Below, piece by piece: positions 38,656-53,900 of a DNA stretch of 64,000 nucleotides (position 1 is its first letter; each line of letters opens with the position of its first letter). The stretch is taken from contig NC_088319.1 of NCBI RefSeq assembly GCF_910592395.1, positions 3,720,001 to 3,784,000 of the forward strand, written 5' to 3'. The DNA comes from Lineus longissimus. Its lineage: Eukaryota; Nemertea; Pilidiophora; Heteronemertea; Lineidae. Made by a program: the position numbers and the translations under genes. Under the pieces are notes generated by a model, which was not told the origin of the DNA, searched no databases, and saw only the letters and a list, made by a program, of their open reading frames with translations.

Positions 38656-38946
38656 TCAATTAGTATTTACTCTAAAATTGTCATCGATGATATTCAGCAG
38701 CTCGTTCGTCCATTCAAAAACCTGCCTGTACGTATTTTCATCGTAGCTGTCATGTGGGATTCTTGGATACGACAACCTGTCTGGGTAACGAAGGGACATT
38801 CCATCACTTATTTTCCCACTGATGCTCAGGGCAAGCTGGCTTATCGTTTCATTACTCAGTGAAGATGCAATCAATGGTAGATTGTGACTGATCAGCCGTT
38901 TCGAATCCAGGGTGTAGCCTGCAGCCTTCAGGCCCTTTTCTGCTGC
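38656..38946 (-). CDS. Sacsin-like exon 8: end of HEPN domain and stop
   Basis: A 291-nt terminal exon in phase 0: AAEKGLKAAGYTLDSKRLIS, then SLRYPDRLSYPRIPHD and ENTYRQVFEWTNELL, the second helical half of a sacsin-type HEPN domain, ending VNTN and TGA. Confidence 0.93.
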   Translation of the reverse strand, partial: AAEKGLKAAGYTLDSKRLISHNLPLIASSLSNETISQLALSISGKISDGMSLRYPDRLSYPRIPHDSYDENTYRQVFEWTNELLNIIDDNFRVNTN

Positions 38947-41900
38947 CTGAAATTCAATTGATAAATGCAATGTGTGTTTTGGGTTTCAGAAACCTAAACA
39001 TGTGTCAATGAAAAACCTTTCTGTAATTCCCTCACTGTTAAAAACTTATCTCTTGATTTCTCATATATTTTGTACAGTGTCTCATTAGTAGTGTAATTGT
39101 TAAATATCTATGTTGGAAAATTTCAATTCTCAGATAAACCACTTCTTCTGTGATAAGAGAGGGCAACTCAAGCTCTTCCCGGGTTTCCCTCAACATTACT
39201 CATCATGCACCCAGTATCGTGGATGGTGGTAAGTCTACATGTACATCATATTTTATGGATTTCAATCTAAGTCAAAAATGCTTGTTGTGAATACTGCAAT
39301 CAGTATCGTCTGTCAATTTGATATCAATATCTGCTCACCTGATGGCATTTCTGCAAAGCCCATTCATACGCCTTCTCAATACCATCGTTACATGTATCAT
39401 CAGCCTTGGATGCGGCAAGGTCAGCTTTAGCCTGCCTGAACCATCTCTTTGCTTCACCAGGTTGAGGGTTCTTGCCTCTGTGTCTCAAGTAGGAGAAATC
39501 CAGTGGATCACTGGACGCACTAGACTCTTGCTGTCTGAATGTTTTAATATGAGTTCTGTGTTTTTGAGCACGTTCTCTCGCATATTTGAAGATATATCCT
39601 GAACTAAACCAACGATAATGGCTCTCTGATGTCGATCCTTTTGCTTTATTTTCATCCTTCAGTTCCCTCTGCAAATTACCAACTTCATCTTCAATATATT
39701 GCAGTAATTCTTCATTAGCTTCCATCTGCCATTTCATGATGAGCCTCTTCAGAAATTTCTTCTGTTCGTCTTCATTTAAGGAATTTGAATGAAAAGCATA
39801 CTTCAAGTCTGCTGTTATCTTCTTCTTTTCCTCAGCTAAGTTGAATGGTTTGTCTTGGAGGCTCTCGGACCTCTTCCTGGTAAATTTGTAGAGATCAGAA
39901 GCAGGGACAATGAGTGTAGAGTCACCAATGTCAATTTCATATTTGAAACCCATCTCTTCTTTATCATTATCAGATCTGATTTGGTGTATGATTTTGGCAT
40001 ACATATAAGTCGCTGCACCATCTCCGCCATCATTCAGGGGGTCTTCACGCTCAAAGCCAACTATTTCACCAACCACAAATACCACAAAATCTGGCTTCAG
40101 CAAGCAGTGCTGAACAAGTGGAATGAAACTGCCAAGTTCTGGCTCACAAGAAGCTGTACCCTCACCATATCTAGTTATGCGACTATCATCAAGAGTATCT
40201 GATATCAGGTCAAGAGGACGTGACACGATCTTCACCAATGTCAAAGCAGTTGCTCCTTCTATTCTCATCATGGTGCTGATGTATTCAGCAATTCGTTCCC
40301 GAACACTGTTCAGCATGATCTCCTCTTCATTCTGCTGAATGTAGACCTTGCAACCTTCAGTCATGTTGATGAACACCTTACTAGACTCCTGCGTACTGTT
40401 GGGTAGGATATCACAGGTACCTCTTTTACGCAGGAGAGTCACAATCTTTGGCACTGTGAAGAACTTGATATTGGTCAATATTTCTTGCAGCTTGGACCAG
40501 CAGTCATCGAATACTTCCATCTTTTCACCTCTACTTGTCCCATCATGATGCAGCAGGCGCTTCAATCCATCGAGGAAAGGAGAACTCTTTAGGCGAACTC
40601 TGAAACAACTTACTGCCCCACTGTCTACGGTTTGAACTGCCACACAAGTTATGCTTTCATCGAGGACCTCTTCTATCAGAGTTGACAAAAATCTTGGTCT
40701 GATGCACTCTGGAAGCCTTTGCAGGTGATGGACTGTGTAGTCAGGTATGTCGCCTACAACTTGCCAGCAGTCAACCTCTTTTGCCTTGTCTGGCAGCAGC
40801 CTAGGGTCATCAACCAAAACCATGTCGGTCGATCGTTCAAGGGTCTTCTTGCGGCTGAGGAGATAGAGGGAATCATTTGGCTCCAGTGAGGGATCATCTT
40901 CATTCTGCATCCGCTGCATGAAATACTTTATGGCCTCTTTCGCAGATTTTTCTTGATTGCAATCCAGAACAGGCTCACCACCTTCACATTCCCCGTGAAT
41001 GACCTTCAGAACAGCCATGTAGTGCCTAAAATCTGGTTGCTCTCTGACACCTAGTTGACGAAACAGGTGATCGTAATATGGCCCAAGGTCCCGTGGAAGT
41101 TTGTAGAGGTATGGCTTCATCTCGAGATCAGATGGTAACTCAGGGCAGACCTGACAGGGATGGATCAAACTCTGACCTTCATCGACAGTGATGCATGGTG
41201 CATTGCCGAGTTCCTTATAATCACTTTCTTCGAGAGAGTCTTTACTTTCTTTGAAATAATTGTAGAGAACTGTCATGTACTTCATCACATCCTTTGAGGA
41301 CTTTTGTGCCATATTGCTGGAAAACAGGTGTTGTGACAACCTAGTACAGTGCGCTACAACAGTCTTTACTGGCACAGGGTGGTGAACCCCGAGCTTTCTC
41401 AATAAGTCTGTCACATTGTCAGATGCCTTTATCCAAGTAGGCAGTATAGCTGCAACTGTCCAACATTTGTCACATTCTTCATAAAGCATGCTATCCTGAA
41501 AGCACGTGAATGCACCTGCACTGCCTGGTAGCAGCAAGTGTTGGGTATGAAGATTAGTCAGTTCTGAAGCACATTTCTCAACAGGTATGAACCTGATAAC
41601 TTTCATCTTAAACAGTTGGTCTTTTGTTGGCTCGGGAGCCATGACCTCCAATTCTTCAAATATCAGTTTTGACTTCTGCACTGTTTCATCTGTTGGTTCA
41701 GCTTGGGTCTCAACCATCTCGGCATACTTCAGAAGTTCATCAGCAGTCACAGTTGATTTCAAACCACACTTCTTAAGGAGATCAAGAAGTTTCGCAGATA
41801 GGAATTCCTCTGAAGGAAATTCTTTCTCCATCTTTGCATACAACGGAACTTTAGGGTTGTACAACTTCTCTGCTCGTTGCAGCTGTTCTTCACAATCTGT

Positions 41901-44900
41901 CACAAATGGCAGGCGTTGGAGAGCAGCCATCAGGGCACCGTACTTGCTTGACTGTTGGTCCAATCGAGGTAGAATATCATCGGCAATGAACTTCAGATGT
42001 TCAAGCCTCTCTGCCTCAGTAAGAAACTTACAGAAATTTATTTCTAGAAGAAGCAATTCTACATAGATCTCAACCTCATTCTTATTGCAGCATCCACAAT
42101 CTTCATACATGGCTACTAACTTCTTGTTCCCCTTATAGATGAATTGTTCTGTCTTATTAATTCTGTCGGCAAAACAATTGTCCAAACCTGCCTTCGGAAT
42201 CCCTCGAGGTATGAGGAAGACTGTACATCCTTCTAAGGATACTATGCTCCCATTAACTGTTATGTGAATGGGGAGAGCCAACAATTGGCTTGGAGCTAAC
42301 CCTCGATCTGAAGACACATTTCTCACATTTTCATGGAAATAGTTTGAGAAGTACTCTAGAAGGAGATTTGCATCATTCTTACAGGTTACCTGGAGCAAAC
42401 CTTGCTGATGAAGGTGCCAAAGGGCGTTCAAAATTCCAACACCATCTTCTTGATGGGACACAATTTCATTTGCAATCTCTTTGTACATGCACATGTTTGT
42501 TGTATGAATGGCATCTTCTTCTGTGCATAGTGTCAGCTCAAGCATTGGCACTCCAAGTTTCTTCAGCAAGGGCAATATACATGTATCCCTGAAGTATATG
42601 AAGTATGCGGACTGTCTGTCTGTGGGGTGGACAACTTGTTTTGCATGTTCGACTCTGTACAAGACATACCTACTTGCTGGTTCAATGTAGGCTGGGATAA
42701 AACAGAAATCACGTATGGGATGTAACGCGATCTGTAGCAGTGATGGATTTGATATGTTAGTTCCAAGTTCTCGTTTGATAAGCTTCCAGACGTTCTGCAA
42801 CCAACTCCCAAGTCTTTCACCTTCCTCCCCAGATATATCCAATTCCAGGGGCCTTTCCTGCAGAAAATGCTGATACTCTTGTCTTTCTCTAATCAGAAGT
42901 GCCAAGTCATGTATGGAAAACTGTTTTACAGATTTGTCATTGCTAACCTGACCAACAACTACAGCATAGATATCGCTTTTAACAAAGAGATCAGCTCGTT
43001 CCGGTATCAGCATTGAGAATGTTGGTGGAAATACAGGGTGTCCTGTATCAAACACACGCAGTACATCATCTTTGGTCAGACAAAGTGGTAGCCCACTGAG
43101 TGGCAGGGAACAATCCTGTGGCAGGGAACAATCCTGTGGCAAGCAATACTTGATTATCTTCACCAGGTTCGAAATGTTCATGAAAGGAGACTCACTGATG
43201 TGTTGTGGCAGGTTTTTAAGAGTGCTCTCTGGATGAGTTTCCCACTGCCGCATAAACTTCAGAATGTGGTCTCGAGATACTTGTTGGACATCCTCACCAA
43301 CAACTCTCAATGCTCTGAATATGAACTGTGGGACAGCTTCCAAGATGTTGTAACCTAGCCTGCTAAGTGTTTTTGCAACTGTGAGTTTTAATGAAGTAGA
43401 AGAAAATGGTATGTTCAGTTCTCGACTCCACTGTCGATCATGTTCCATCTTAGGTTCACTGTCTGGCTTGTCAAAGACAACATTTCCTGCAATGCAGTCC
43501 TTAACTGTGAACCACCGGCCTTCAAACTCAGTTGTTTGGTCACGCATAGTCACAGCTACAAGACACGCACTCTCAGCGAATGCCATTTCTCTGTAGAAAG
43601 CTGAGGTCAGGTGTTTTTCGTACCCTTCCTTCTGTGAACCCCTATCCTGAGGAAATAGTGAGTACAGCGTTTTCAGGTCTGCTGGTGACGGGCACATCTT
43701 CTTTTTGAGATGATCACATTCAATGTTTACCAATGACATACACGCTTTAGCAATGCATTCCTCAATGATCAATTTATTCCATGCAGTTCTGTAACAATGC
43801 TCACTCAGACCCCAAAGCCCCCTACGATTGGCATCCAGTGCAAAATGGCCATTGATGTGAAAGGGCAGATTGGTGTCTTGAGGAAGAGGCAGTGGAAGAA
43901 AACAAAACATCTTGTGTCCGTGTTTGCTCAGAGATGGTTGGTTTTTGCAGAAAGCAGCACCTCCACGTGGCAGAAGGGAAATATCTGCATTTTCGTAAGC
44001 AGCTTGGACATCACGAGGGATGTTGCCATCTTTGAATCCAATGCACTGACAAACGGACCACTCCTCTTTTCTCTTCTTTGAATCCTCAAATGTCAGTGTG
44101 TAGACTACATCTTGATAGGCGACATCTTTCAAAGCCATTTGATCTTTCTTCAAGTCAGCAGAAACTCTCTTCATATGCTTGATGAAGACTGCCAATTTTA
44201 ACTCATCAGCAGGACTAATCGTCACTCTCACCCAATAGGTCTTTTTTGTTCTTGTGTTGAGAAAAGAGATGTTCCTCACTGAGTTAACAAATAGAAGGCA
44301 TTGAAATGCTTCTTTTTGTAGCTTGCTAAAAAATGATTCAATGTCTTTGAATGTAACTGGTTTACTGCTTATCTCAGATTTTTCGGCAGATTCCTTAGTT
44401 CGCAGGGGCAGTCTGAATGTTGTAGCTCCCTCAACTGGAAATCTGTCATCAAGATATCCTGAGAAGGAACCTGGGAAAGATGCTGTGGCCTTTGCTAAGT
44501 CCTCCCTCTGAAAGCACCAGCCAGGGTTTTCAGTAGTTGCACCAGGAATGAATCTACAGTTGGGATCAAAGATACCAACAGTTCGTCCAATTTCTTCACC
44601 ATCGGTGAAGAAACTCGGGACATCAGTCAGATGATAGACACTATTGAAGCCTATGCCATACTGCCCTGTCTTCGTCGGGTCAGTGTTCTTGGACCCAAGG
44701 CCAAGGTTACAAATGCCGTCCAAATCCTTCTTGGTAAATGGCTTATTGTTGTGTACACACAGGGCTGGACCCTGTAGTTCTGCCCAGGCCTCGCTCATAA
44801 CCTCATCTCCATTTTGTCCTTCATGATCTAGGAGAAACTTCAACTCGGTAGCCCCGGCATCATCTGCATTCTGAAGAAGTTCTTTGAGAACACCTTCATC

Positions 44901-47900
44901 ACAGGGATATCCTTGCAAAATCCCTTTTATTCGCGTAGTCAGTTTTTCTTTTTGACCAAATGGCTGTCCAAATCCATGCCCCAGGCTTGCAACAATGCTT
45001 TCACAGTCTGATTTAACTCCCAAGTCAACTGCGGTTTTGTGAGGAATAGCAGGGTGGACATACTTGAGGTTCTGATCAGAAATTGTAAGCCATGGTTTCA
45101 AATTTTTACGAAGGCACATCTGACCAACAGGTAAGAGTAGTAGCTGATTATTTCTTTTGGAATGACCACGAATATCAGCAGGTAGCAGGATGGGTTTCTC
45201 TGGTGTTGCTGGGGTGGGCCTGGTTTCAGCAAGCTGCTCTCTGTGCAGACATATACTCAGACATTCAGCAATATCCCGAACAATATCGATCTTATCTTCA
45301 GTCAGATTTTCTGCCTTGATCCGATGAAGAGCATCAATGTAGTCACCAGAATTGAACTCATCTCTAATTCCAAGGGCCTTCAGTAGGTTTTTTAACCAGA
45401 GGATTGCGTGTGGAACACAACTAAGATATGGTGGGGCACGAAGTTTCTTGTCACAATTACTGGCAATGTTTTCTGGCTCCATGAAATGATTCTGCACTAA
45501 GACACATCTCTTTCCTCTCAGCAGGTTCTTCACCTCCTCTATTCTGCAGTCGCTGTTGCAATACTCATCGAGGTAAGTATAGACCTTTTGACTGTACGTC
45601 TCTATGTCTTTGTTTTGGCTTCCTACTACTTGTCTGGACAGCTCATCAACGGTCCTCATCACATCACTCAGAGATGGCAATTTCTGATCAAGTCCAAGTA
45701 ACCTGAAAGTCTTCCTTTTATGTTTTCTCTGCACCCCACACTGTTCCTCATCAAGAATCAAATATAAGTTACCAATCAACTGACAGTGACGCTGAGCATA
45801 AAGACAATTTGCAGGCACTACTGTACCATGCTCTAAGTCATCCCCCTTCCAAGACAAAGGACAAGATGGAGGCTTTTGTAAAATTGGAAGAAAGTTGATC
45901 TCTTTCAACTTTGTTGAAATATCTGAGTCTGGTTCTGATTTATGAAGCTTTCTTTCAATATAAGCTAGCAGAGCACTAACTCTTGAGCTGCGACTCTGTG
46001 CTTGCAACCCATGCACTGACTTGGCTCTCTGTAGGACCTCCTCCCATGGGATCTCATCAACAGCCATTCCCAAGTTCTTCAGGACATCAAAATGTTCTCC
46101 CTCGCAGAAGACGTTCTTTGGGAATCTTTCATCTTCCATGCCGTACAGTTTTCCACATTCTCCGGTAGGGGAGATCAATTCACCTGGCTTGAGAAACTTG
46201 TCAGATGAAGCTATCACAGCAATGCATGCTGTTGATTGTACTAACTGTCTTAGCCCATCCCGTTGCTTACATTTAATCAGTGCAAGTTTTACAAGCTCGT
46301 CTCTATCTGGATTTTCAACTTTACCAATCGTAGGGAAGAACGCAAGCTCATAGAACTGCAGCAGCGTGAATGTCTCCATTTTCAAGTTGGAAAACCCTTG
46401 CTGTATTTTCTCAGGTAGGACAACAGCACACTTTCCTTGACCACAGCTGTCTAGGTAATTCTGTACCAGGTTCAGTGCCAACTCCTTCAGTTGAGACCGC
46501 GCAAGGGCCTCATCTAAGAATACAGCATGCCCAAAATCAATCCAACCTTTCACACTGTTGAGTATCTTTGGACTTCTACCTTGACCAGTAGCGATCTCAG
46601 CATAGAAACATTCATAGAATGGCTGAAACGAACTATCCAATGTCTCTTTGACTGGCCATAAGCAGTAAGGGTCACAATGATTCACATCAATGAAGGAAGT
46701 AGCTTGTTCTAAGGTACCAAGGTATGCTTCAACAATGGCATCTTTCATCAAAACTTCATTCCACTGGCATATGTTCAACTTGGTCGAATCCTCTGTAGTC
46801 TGCTTCAAGAGATGCTGCCGGTCAGAAGTCAATGCAAAACTACCATTGACTATCACTGGAAGACCACTTTTTATCGTAGATGGCATGGGCATGTGGCAGA
46901 ACAATGGTGCACCATCTGGGTAGCCTTGAGGTTCATAAACTTCCCGAGCAGTCTTGTGCAACTTCACTGCAACACCAGCAACTGGACTACATGATTTCAG
47001 CGTTCGTCCAAACTCAAGTGAAGCCTTTTTACCAATGCAACTGAACAACAACCACCATTGATTAGAAGACTTTCCATTCAGTTTAAAGCAATCCTTCCCC
47101 TTGCACGTTTTGTAAGGGAAGATGGTTGATGTTGTTTCAATCATACCAGATGAGTGCAATGGTTCCTTTGGTGGCGGTGTCTCCGCCTTGAACAGCATGT
47201 CTGCTACCTTCAGTATTCCACATGGTGAATCATCACTGCCTCCTGGAATCGGTAATCTCTTGAACATCTTTAATGTTCTGCATTCAGCTTCGAAGAGGCG
47301 CAAAGGGCAGGAGGGTTCACAGCCACTGGCAGGAATATGGTAGATACCAATTCTTTTAACATTCTGTGTGAAGAGGAGCAGTTTGTTAGCTTCTCTGACT
47401 AGACCTTGCAAAAGATCTTTCACATCTGACACGGAATATTGGCGGCTTTTAAATTCACTCTGTGCTCCTGGTGGGCGAAGTGGGAGGCGGAATAAGGTCC
47501 CATCATATCGTTTCTGCTCACTTGTTTCATTGATGCTGCAGTTGAATATGCCATCATATGGTTTGAACTGGTCGGCAAACCGTTTTTTCAGGAGTGCCAT
47601 TCGACTCGTACCTAAGCACAGATTAATCTTTAATCCCGGGTCATTATTCTTCAGAACTTTGGTCAAATGGGTACAATGAGGGTCAAAGAACACAATGTAC
47701 TCTCGTGTGACAAAACTTGGGACATCTGTGATATTGTAGACAGCATTGAACCCAAGTCCGAATTGTCCAATTTTGTCTCTTTTTTCCTCCTTTGTAGCAC
47801 CACTGAGTTTTCTGATGTTTGCCAGATCTTCATCTGTGAATGTTGCATTGTTATACACCCAGAGAGCAGGGCCCTGATATATCTTCATTCCATCATCCAA

Positions 47901-50900
47901 GAGGCCTGTGCAATATTCTTTATTTTGTCTCTCATCAAACAGAAATCTAATTTCTGTGGCCCCAGCATCATCAGCATTCTGAACCAGTTCCTTTGGAATG
48001 ACAAGCCCGTCACGATAGTTCTCTTCTAGGAGACGTGCGATTCTCCTGGTAAGAGGTTCATGCTGACCACACTCTTCTATCTCTGACTCAAAGTCAAATC
48101 CGGAGCCATCAAAAAGTCTACCAACATCCAATGACTTTACTCCAAGGGACGTTGCATTGGCTTTAGATATTGCAGGATGCAGGTAGTGAATTGTTTCTTC
48201 ATCTTCTTGGAAGGACTTCTGTAAGGTAGACAACTCACTCGTGTCCATCTTAGTGTCACAGTAAGTGCATTCCTTGGCTGGTAATAATGTCAAACCCTTT
48301 CCACCTTTGACTGGCACCAAGATATTTCCTTGTACGTTATCCGGTACCTCTTGTTCTGCAATTTTATTGATGATTCGAACAGCCAAATCTTCATCACCTC
48401 TTACTCTTTCATCTGTAGTTGATGGATTGTCACTGTGCCATAGCTGTATCTCTTTGAGAACCGCAGCAAGCTTCAAATCTTTTCTTACACCAACACGCAA
48501 GAGCCAGTTTTTGAATTGAAGCAGTTCAGGTGGAAGACTGTAGACATACGGGTGCATGTTTGCCACACTCATCTGACCAATAACCAGACAGTCAGCTGAT
48601 GTAAATCCATCCCCATGCCACAGCCAACTCACAACCTTCTGTCTCTGTAATTCATCAACAACCACATTCCCGTCAAAGTCTTTCATTGCATTGTACATAT
48701 CACAGGCCATATTCATGAAAGCAGGTTTCTCGGATGCTGTGTAGGATTTCACCACTTTACCAAGGTGAGAGATAATACTCTCTAATGGGATTTGATGGTC
48801 ATTAACGAGTAACTCTATCACCTCATCCGGGAATGCACCAGCCTTAACTGTTGGCAAGGACAGGCCAATGACACTGACATGGGCAGATGAATACACTGAT
48901 TTGGGCTTAGCAAAGAGTTTGTTTGGTTTCTCCCAGTGAACCGTGGAAGGGAATGATGAAGGTTTCTTGCTCTGTACTGGAATCCATTCAATATCACAGA
49001 GTTTTGCTATAACAGCATTTGACTGCAAATGTGGATTCCTTTGGAAGAGTGCTGCAATAGTCTTTGACTTCTTTTCTAACTCACTGGTACTAGGTGAAGT
49101 GTGTTTCAAGTTAATTTTCTTATGAATTAGGCTAGCTGAAGAAAGAATGTCATCACCGGTGATGTCAGCTTCAATCTTGAGCCCTAATTTCTGCAAAGCG
49201 ACAAGACATGTTGAGTAAGCAGGCCCTGGAAATTTGTCTTCTCCAATGAACAATTTCTTCAACACCTCTTTTTCAGGATCAAACATTTCCTCAGGTTTCC
49301 TCAAGTTTCCTCCATTATCCATGAGAAATGCCAATCCTTTCAATCGTAGGATGAATGTTTCACTTTTCGAATGGACATCCAGCTTCTGTAAAACCAGCTT
49401 CATCACCTTTTCCAAGTCAGCCTGTGACCAGAGGTGTTTCCTTATGTCGTCAAAGATAATCTCTTCAAGAATCTCTGTTTCAGTCAACTTTCTGACACCT
49501 AGGACCTGTGCAAGGGCTTGAGAATCCTGTGAAGTCAGATCAAGCAAGTCCTTTGATGGCTTTGCTGGCAGGTCATAGCCTGCAACTCCAACACCAATGT
49601 CGACCACTGAAGCTGAGCCTTTGCCACTCTCTCCACATCTTCCGATGGTTTCAAATATCTTCAATTGTTTCAGAAGACCCTTGAAATTCCTGTCTGCTGA
49701 GTCAACAGCTGGTTGCAGAAAGCCCCGGAACACTTTCCTCTGAACCATAGTTGTCTTTGTGTTGAAGTCCTTTGCCATTAGGCTGACCTGTGCTTTGGGG
49801 ACCTGTGTACCTTTGATGATTGCTCTCATCACAGACTCTGGGTGTGGTTGGTAGATGTAGTCGCCATCAAAGATTTGGGGATGGTGCAGAACATAATCTG
49901 GTAATGCACTGAGTACCTGAATACCAAAATACTGCAACAATTGTGAAACCTCCTTGCTGAGGGTTTTTCTAAGGTGTTCCTGAACTACATAGGCAGTATT
50001 GCCAGACAGTTTCGCAAGTTTTAGTTTGGACCTACTGCATATTGGGAGAATGCGCAACTCTGCAACCTTCTCTAAACTCCTCGGGAAATCCCCATCTATT
50101 TTGGCCAGGAATTGCCACAACAGTTTCAACCATTCTTGGGTTAGATGGCTATAAATCCCCCTCCTGCAGCAGTCAATTGTGACCTCCTCTGAACAGGAAT
50201 TTGGAAACACCTTCGACAGCAGTTCCAGGCAATCTTCATTGGAACACACTTTCAGCTGTGTTTGTCCTGAAATAAAACATTTTATAACCCAATACTGCAA
50301 ATGTAATTATACCAAATAACTGTCTGCAGACCGGTACTACATTTAATTAAATAAAATCAAATGGTTCACAGACCATAATTCTGACTCTCATTGTTTAATA
50401 GTCCCTTCAAATATAGAATATAGGAGTGTATTCCAGTCACTGACAATGTGTATTGTAACACTGACTTACAAGATGCAAGTGTGCCAAAGTTTTAAACTGA
50501 TGAGATGTAAAAGCTCGATATGTTGATTTTGAACAAGGTCAACAGAAGAATGGTAACACAAATGAAATGGTCCAGGGACCATGTGCTCACCTCGGGTAAT
50601 GTAATGCATGTCATTTGCAGTGGATTTGGGGAGAACAGTTTCTGGCCAGTTTCGCCAGTTTTGATTCCATTGAATAATATCATTCTTCTCGGCTCACTGG
50701 CTCAACAGAAAATTACTGGTACCATAAAGTCTAGTATTTTGGTTATAAAGTTGACTGAATTTCAGGGTTATTGAAGAGTGTACATGTAACATGGAAATTG
50801 GTTGACATCTGTTCAACAGTTTAGGAGTCATAGGTCTTCATTGGATTTTCAAGATGGCGGCTTTGCGGCCATATTTTTCATGGGATTTGACTGAAATTTA

Positions 50901-53900
50901 GGGATATTGATAAGAGTAAATAGATACATAATCACATGAAGTTTGTTTTGTAATCCGATCATTAGTATCGGAGTAATAGGACTTTGTTTAATTTTCAAGA
51001 TGGCCGCCTGGTGGCCATATTGGTAGATGGATTTGACTGAAAATCAGTGATGTTGTAGAGAGTACATAGATATACAATCAAATAAAATTTGCAATCCGAC
51101 TTTGTTTATTTTTCTTCAAGATGGCCGCCTGGCGGCCACATTTGAAGTCTGAGCGGGAAAAATTTTTGGGGTAGAATAGAGGGTCCCTAGATACATGTCC
51201 TCACAAGTTTAGAACCTTCTAGCTCAAATCGAAACGAAACGTGCCACCTATCGATGATTTAGTGAACTTTGATCTCTGTGACCTTGAAAAGTAGGTAAAA
51301 TCAAAAATCCGGCTGATATGTCATTAAACCTTATTAGATAAACCCACCATAAAAATGTTGTCACTCTACATACAACCATTAGCTTCAAAAAGGCAACAAC
51401 AAAAAATTCCAAGATGGCCGCCTGGAGGCCAGAAAGTAGGGTATATCACGAAAAAGATTAATGCATCTGGGCATATTGCCCAATGCTACCATCACACCAA
51501 GTTTTAGCCATCTAGCCCTTGCGATGACGAAACGTGCTCCGCTCAAGGAAGACGACGGAAGCCACGGTATCGTATAAGCTCCCCAGAGGTGAGCTAAAAT
51601 AAACATGGAAGTCGTTCGCAGTTTCAATGGCAAAAGTCCGAAAAGAAGTAGGTCAAGGTCATTGTCTGTTTGTTGTTGGTTGACAATGTCTTCAGCCTTT
51701 TCAGTTGATACAATGATACCATATGTTTTATTTTGATAATCCCACAGTCCAAAAATCTCCTGAGAGACGTCACAGGTCATAAACTACAATATGGAGAACT
51801 TCCAGATTCTCGACCAGCAAGCCAGATGGTTTGGGGTAGAGGTAAAAGAGTCCATCTACATCAGGGAAAACAAACCAGACCTGAACTGAGACAAAAGACG
51901 CCACCAACTACAAAATATTTGGGATAAACGGATAAGATCATGTGTTTACACCAGCACATGATCGTCAGCAATGATGCCATCTATCAGTCGACTGACGAAG
52001 TTCTCTGGAGGGAACAATTATGCTTTCTAAACCCAATTTGCAGTGTTCGAAGAGTTTAAAACTAGCAAGGTTTTTCAATGCACATAAACATTTCATTTTC
52101 CTGAAATTTTAAATGGACAATCGAGGCAAAGACCAAGCTGGGCCATAATGCCTGAGAAGACGACGACGACGATTTTACAGTCACTATTACACAAATTAAC
52201 TTACCACAAGAATTTCGTAACTTTCTTTCAAGGTCGGAATCGAGGTTGGTACTGAGCATCAAATCTTCCAGTGTTGGCAACAACTTTCTTCTTTCATCGT
52301 CAATGATGTAAACTTGGTTGCTAGTTTGGCAGAAGACCAGGAACTTTCCGCTATCAGCTGGAAGCAGCTCCAGTCCACTCAGATCATTGAATGCACTGTC
52401 TTCAATGAGGAACTTCAGAAGACAGAGTTTTTCTGGTCTAGACAGCTTCTTGTAACTGAAATTGAGAGGACTGGTGTTTTACTGTAAATTACCCAATTAA
52501 CAAATTACCAGAACTAGCAATTTACCCAAAACAAATGCATCAAGGACACAGCGGCTTGACATGATGTGAAAGTCTATTAAAGGGGTACACCGTTCGTAAT
52601 TACTTGTGGTCAAGTTAAATCCAACTAGAGGCACCGCACTTTGGTGAAATCAGGTTGCTGGTAGTGTTATGGAATGGAATAGAATAGTAAAGAAGGAAGC
52701 TGATGATTGGAGTGGCTTTTATTGTTATTTTGGATAGTCTATTTCTATAGCGAGAAATGTCTAGGTGAACTCGTTCAGAATGTAGAGAGGTCACAAGGCA
52801 TTTGCAAGTTTTACAACAAAATGGCCGACAGTCGGCCATCTTGAGTGCGAAATCAGCCATTATGAAACTTGGCCTTGATATTCACCCGATACACGTGCAC
52901 ACCAAATATGAAAAGTCTAGGTGAACTCGTTCAGAATGTAGAGAGGTCACACAGCATTTCCAAGTTTTACAACAAAATGGCCACTAGTCAGCCATCTTGA
53001 ATGCAAAATCAGCCATTATCGAACTTGACCTTGATATTTACACCATACACGTGCACACTTAATATGAAATGTCTAGGTGAACTCGTTCAGAATGTAGAGA
53101 GGTCACAAGGCATTTGCAAGTTTTACAACAAAATGGCCGACAGTCGGCCATCTTGAGTGCGAAATCAGCCATTATGAAACTTGGCCTTGATATTCACCCG
53201 ATACACGTGGAGACCAAATATGAAATATCTAGGTGAACTCATTCAGAATGTAGAGAGGTCACAAGGCATTTGCAAGTTTTACAACAAAATGGCCGACAGT
53301 CGGCCATCTTGAGTGCGAAATCAGCCATCATGAAACTTGGCCTTGATATTCACCCGATACACGTGGAGACCAAATATGAAATGTCTAAGCGAACTCGTTC
53401 AGAATGTAGAGAGGTCACAAGGCATTTGCAAGTTTTACAACAAAATGGCCGACAGTCGGCCATCTTGAGTGCGAAATCAGCCATTATGAAACTTGATATT
53501 CACCCGATACACATGCACACCAAATATGAAAAGTCTAGGTGAACTCGTTCAGAATGTAGAGAGGTCACAAGGCATTTCCAAGTTTTACAAAAAAATTGCC
53601 ACTAGTCGGCCATCTTGAATGCAAAATCAGCCATTATCGAACTTGACCTTGATATTCACCCGATACACGTGGACACCAAATATGAAATGTCTAGGTGAAC
53701 TCGTTCAGAATGTAGAGAGGTCACAAGGCATTTGCAAGTTTTACAACAAAATGGCCACTAGTCAGCCATCTTGAATGCAAAATCAGCCATTATGAAACTT
53801 GGCCTTGATATTCACCCGATACACGTGGAGACCAAATATGAAATATCTAGGTGAACTCGTTCAGAATGTAGAGAGGTCACAAGGCATTTGCAAGTTTTAC

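Noticed and set aside
39836-49521. Many shorter frames over the giant sacsin exon
   Set aside because: All are antisense or alternative-frame shadows of the 3,642-codon coding frame.
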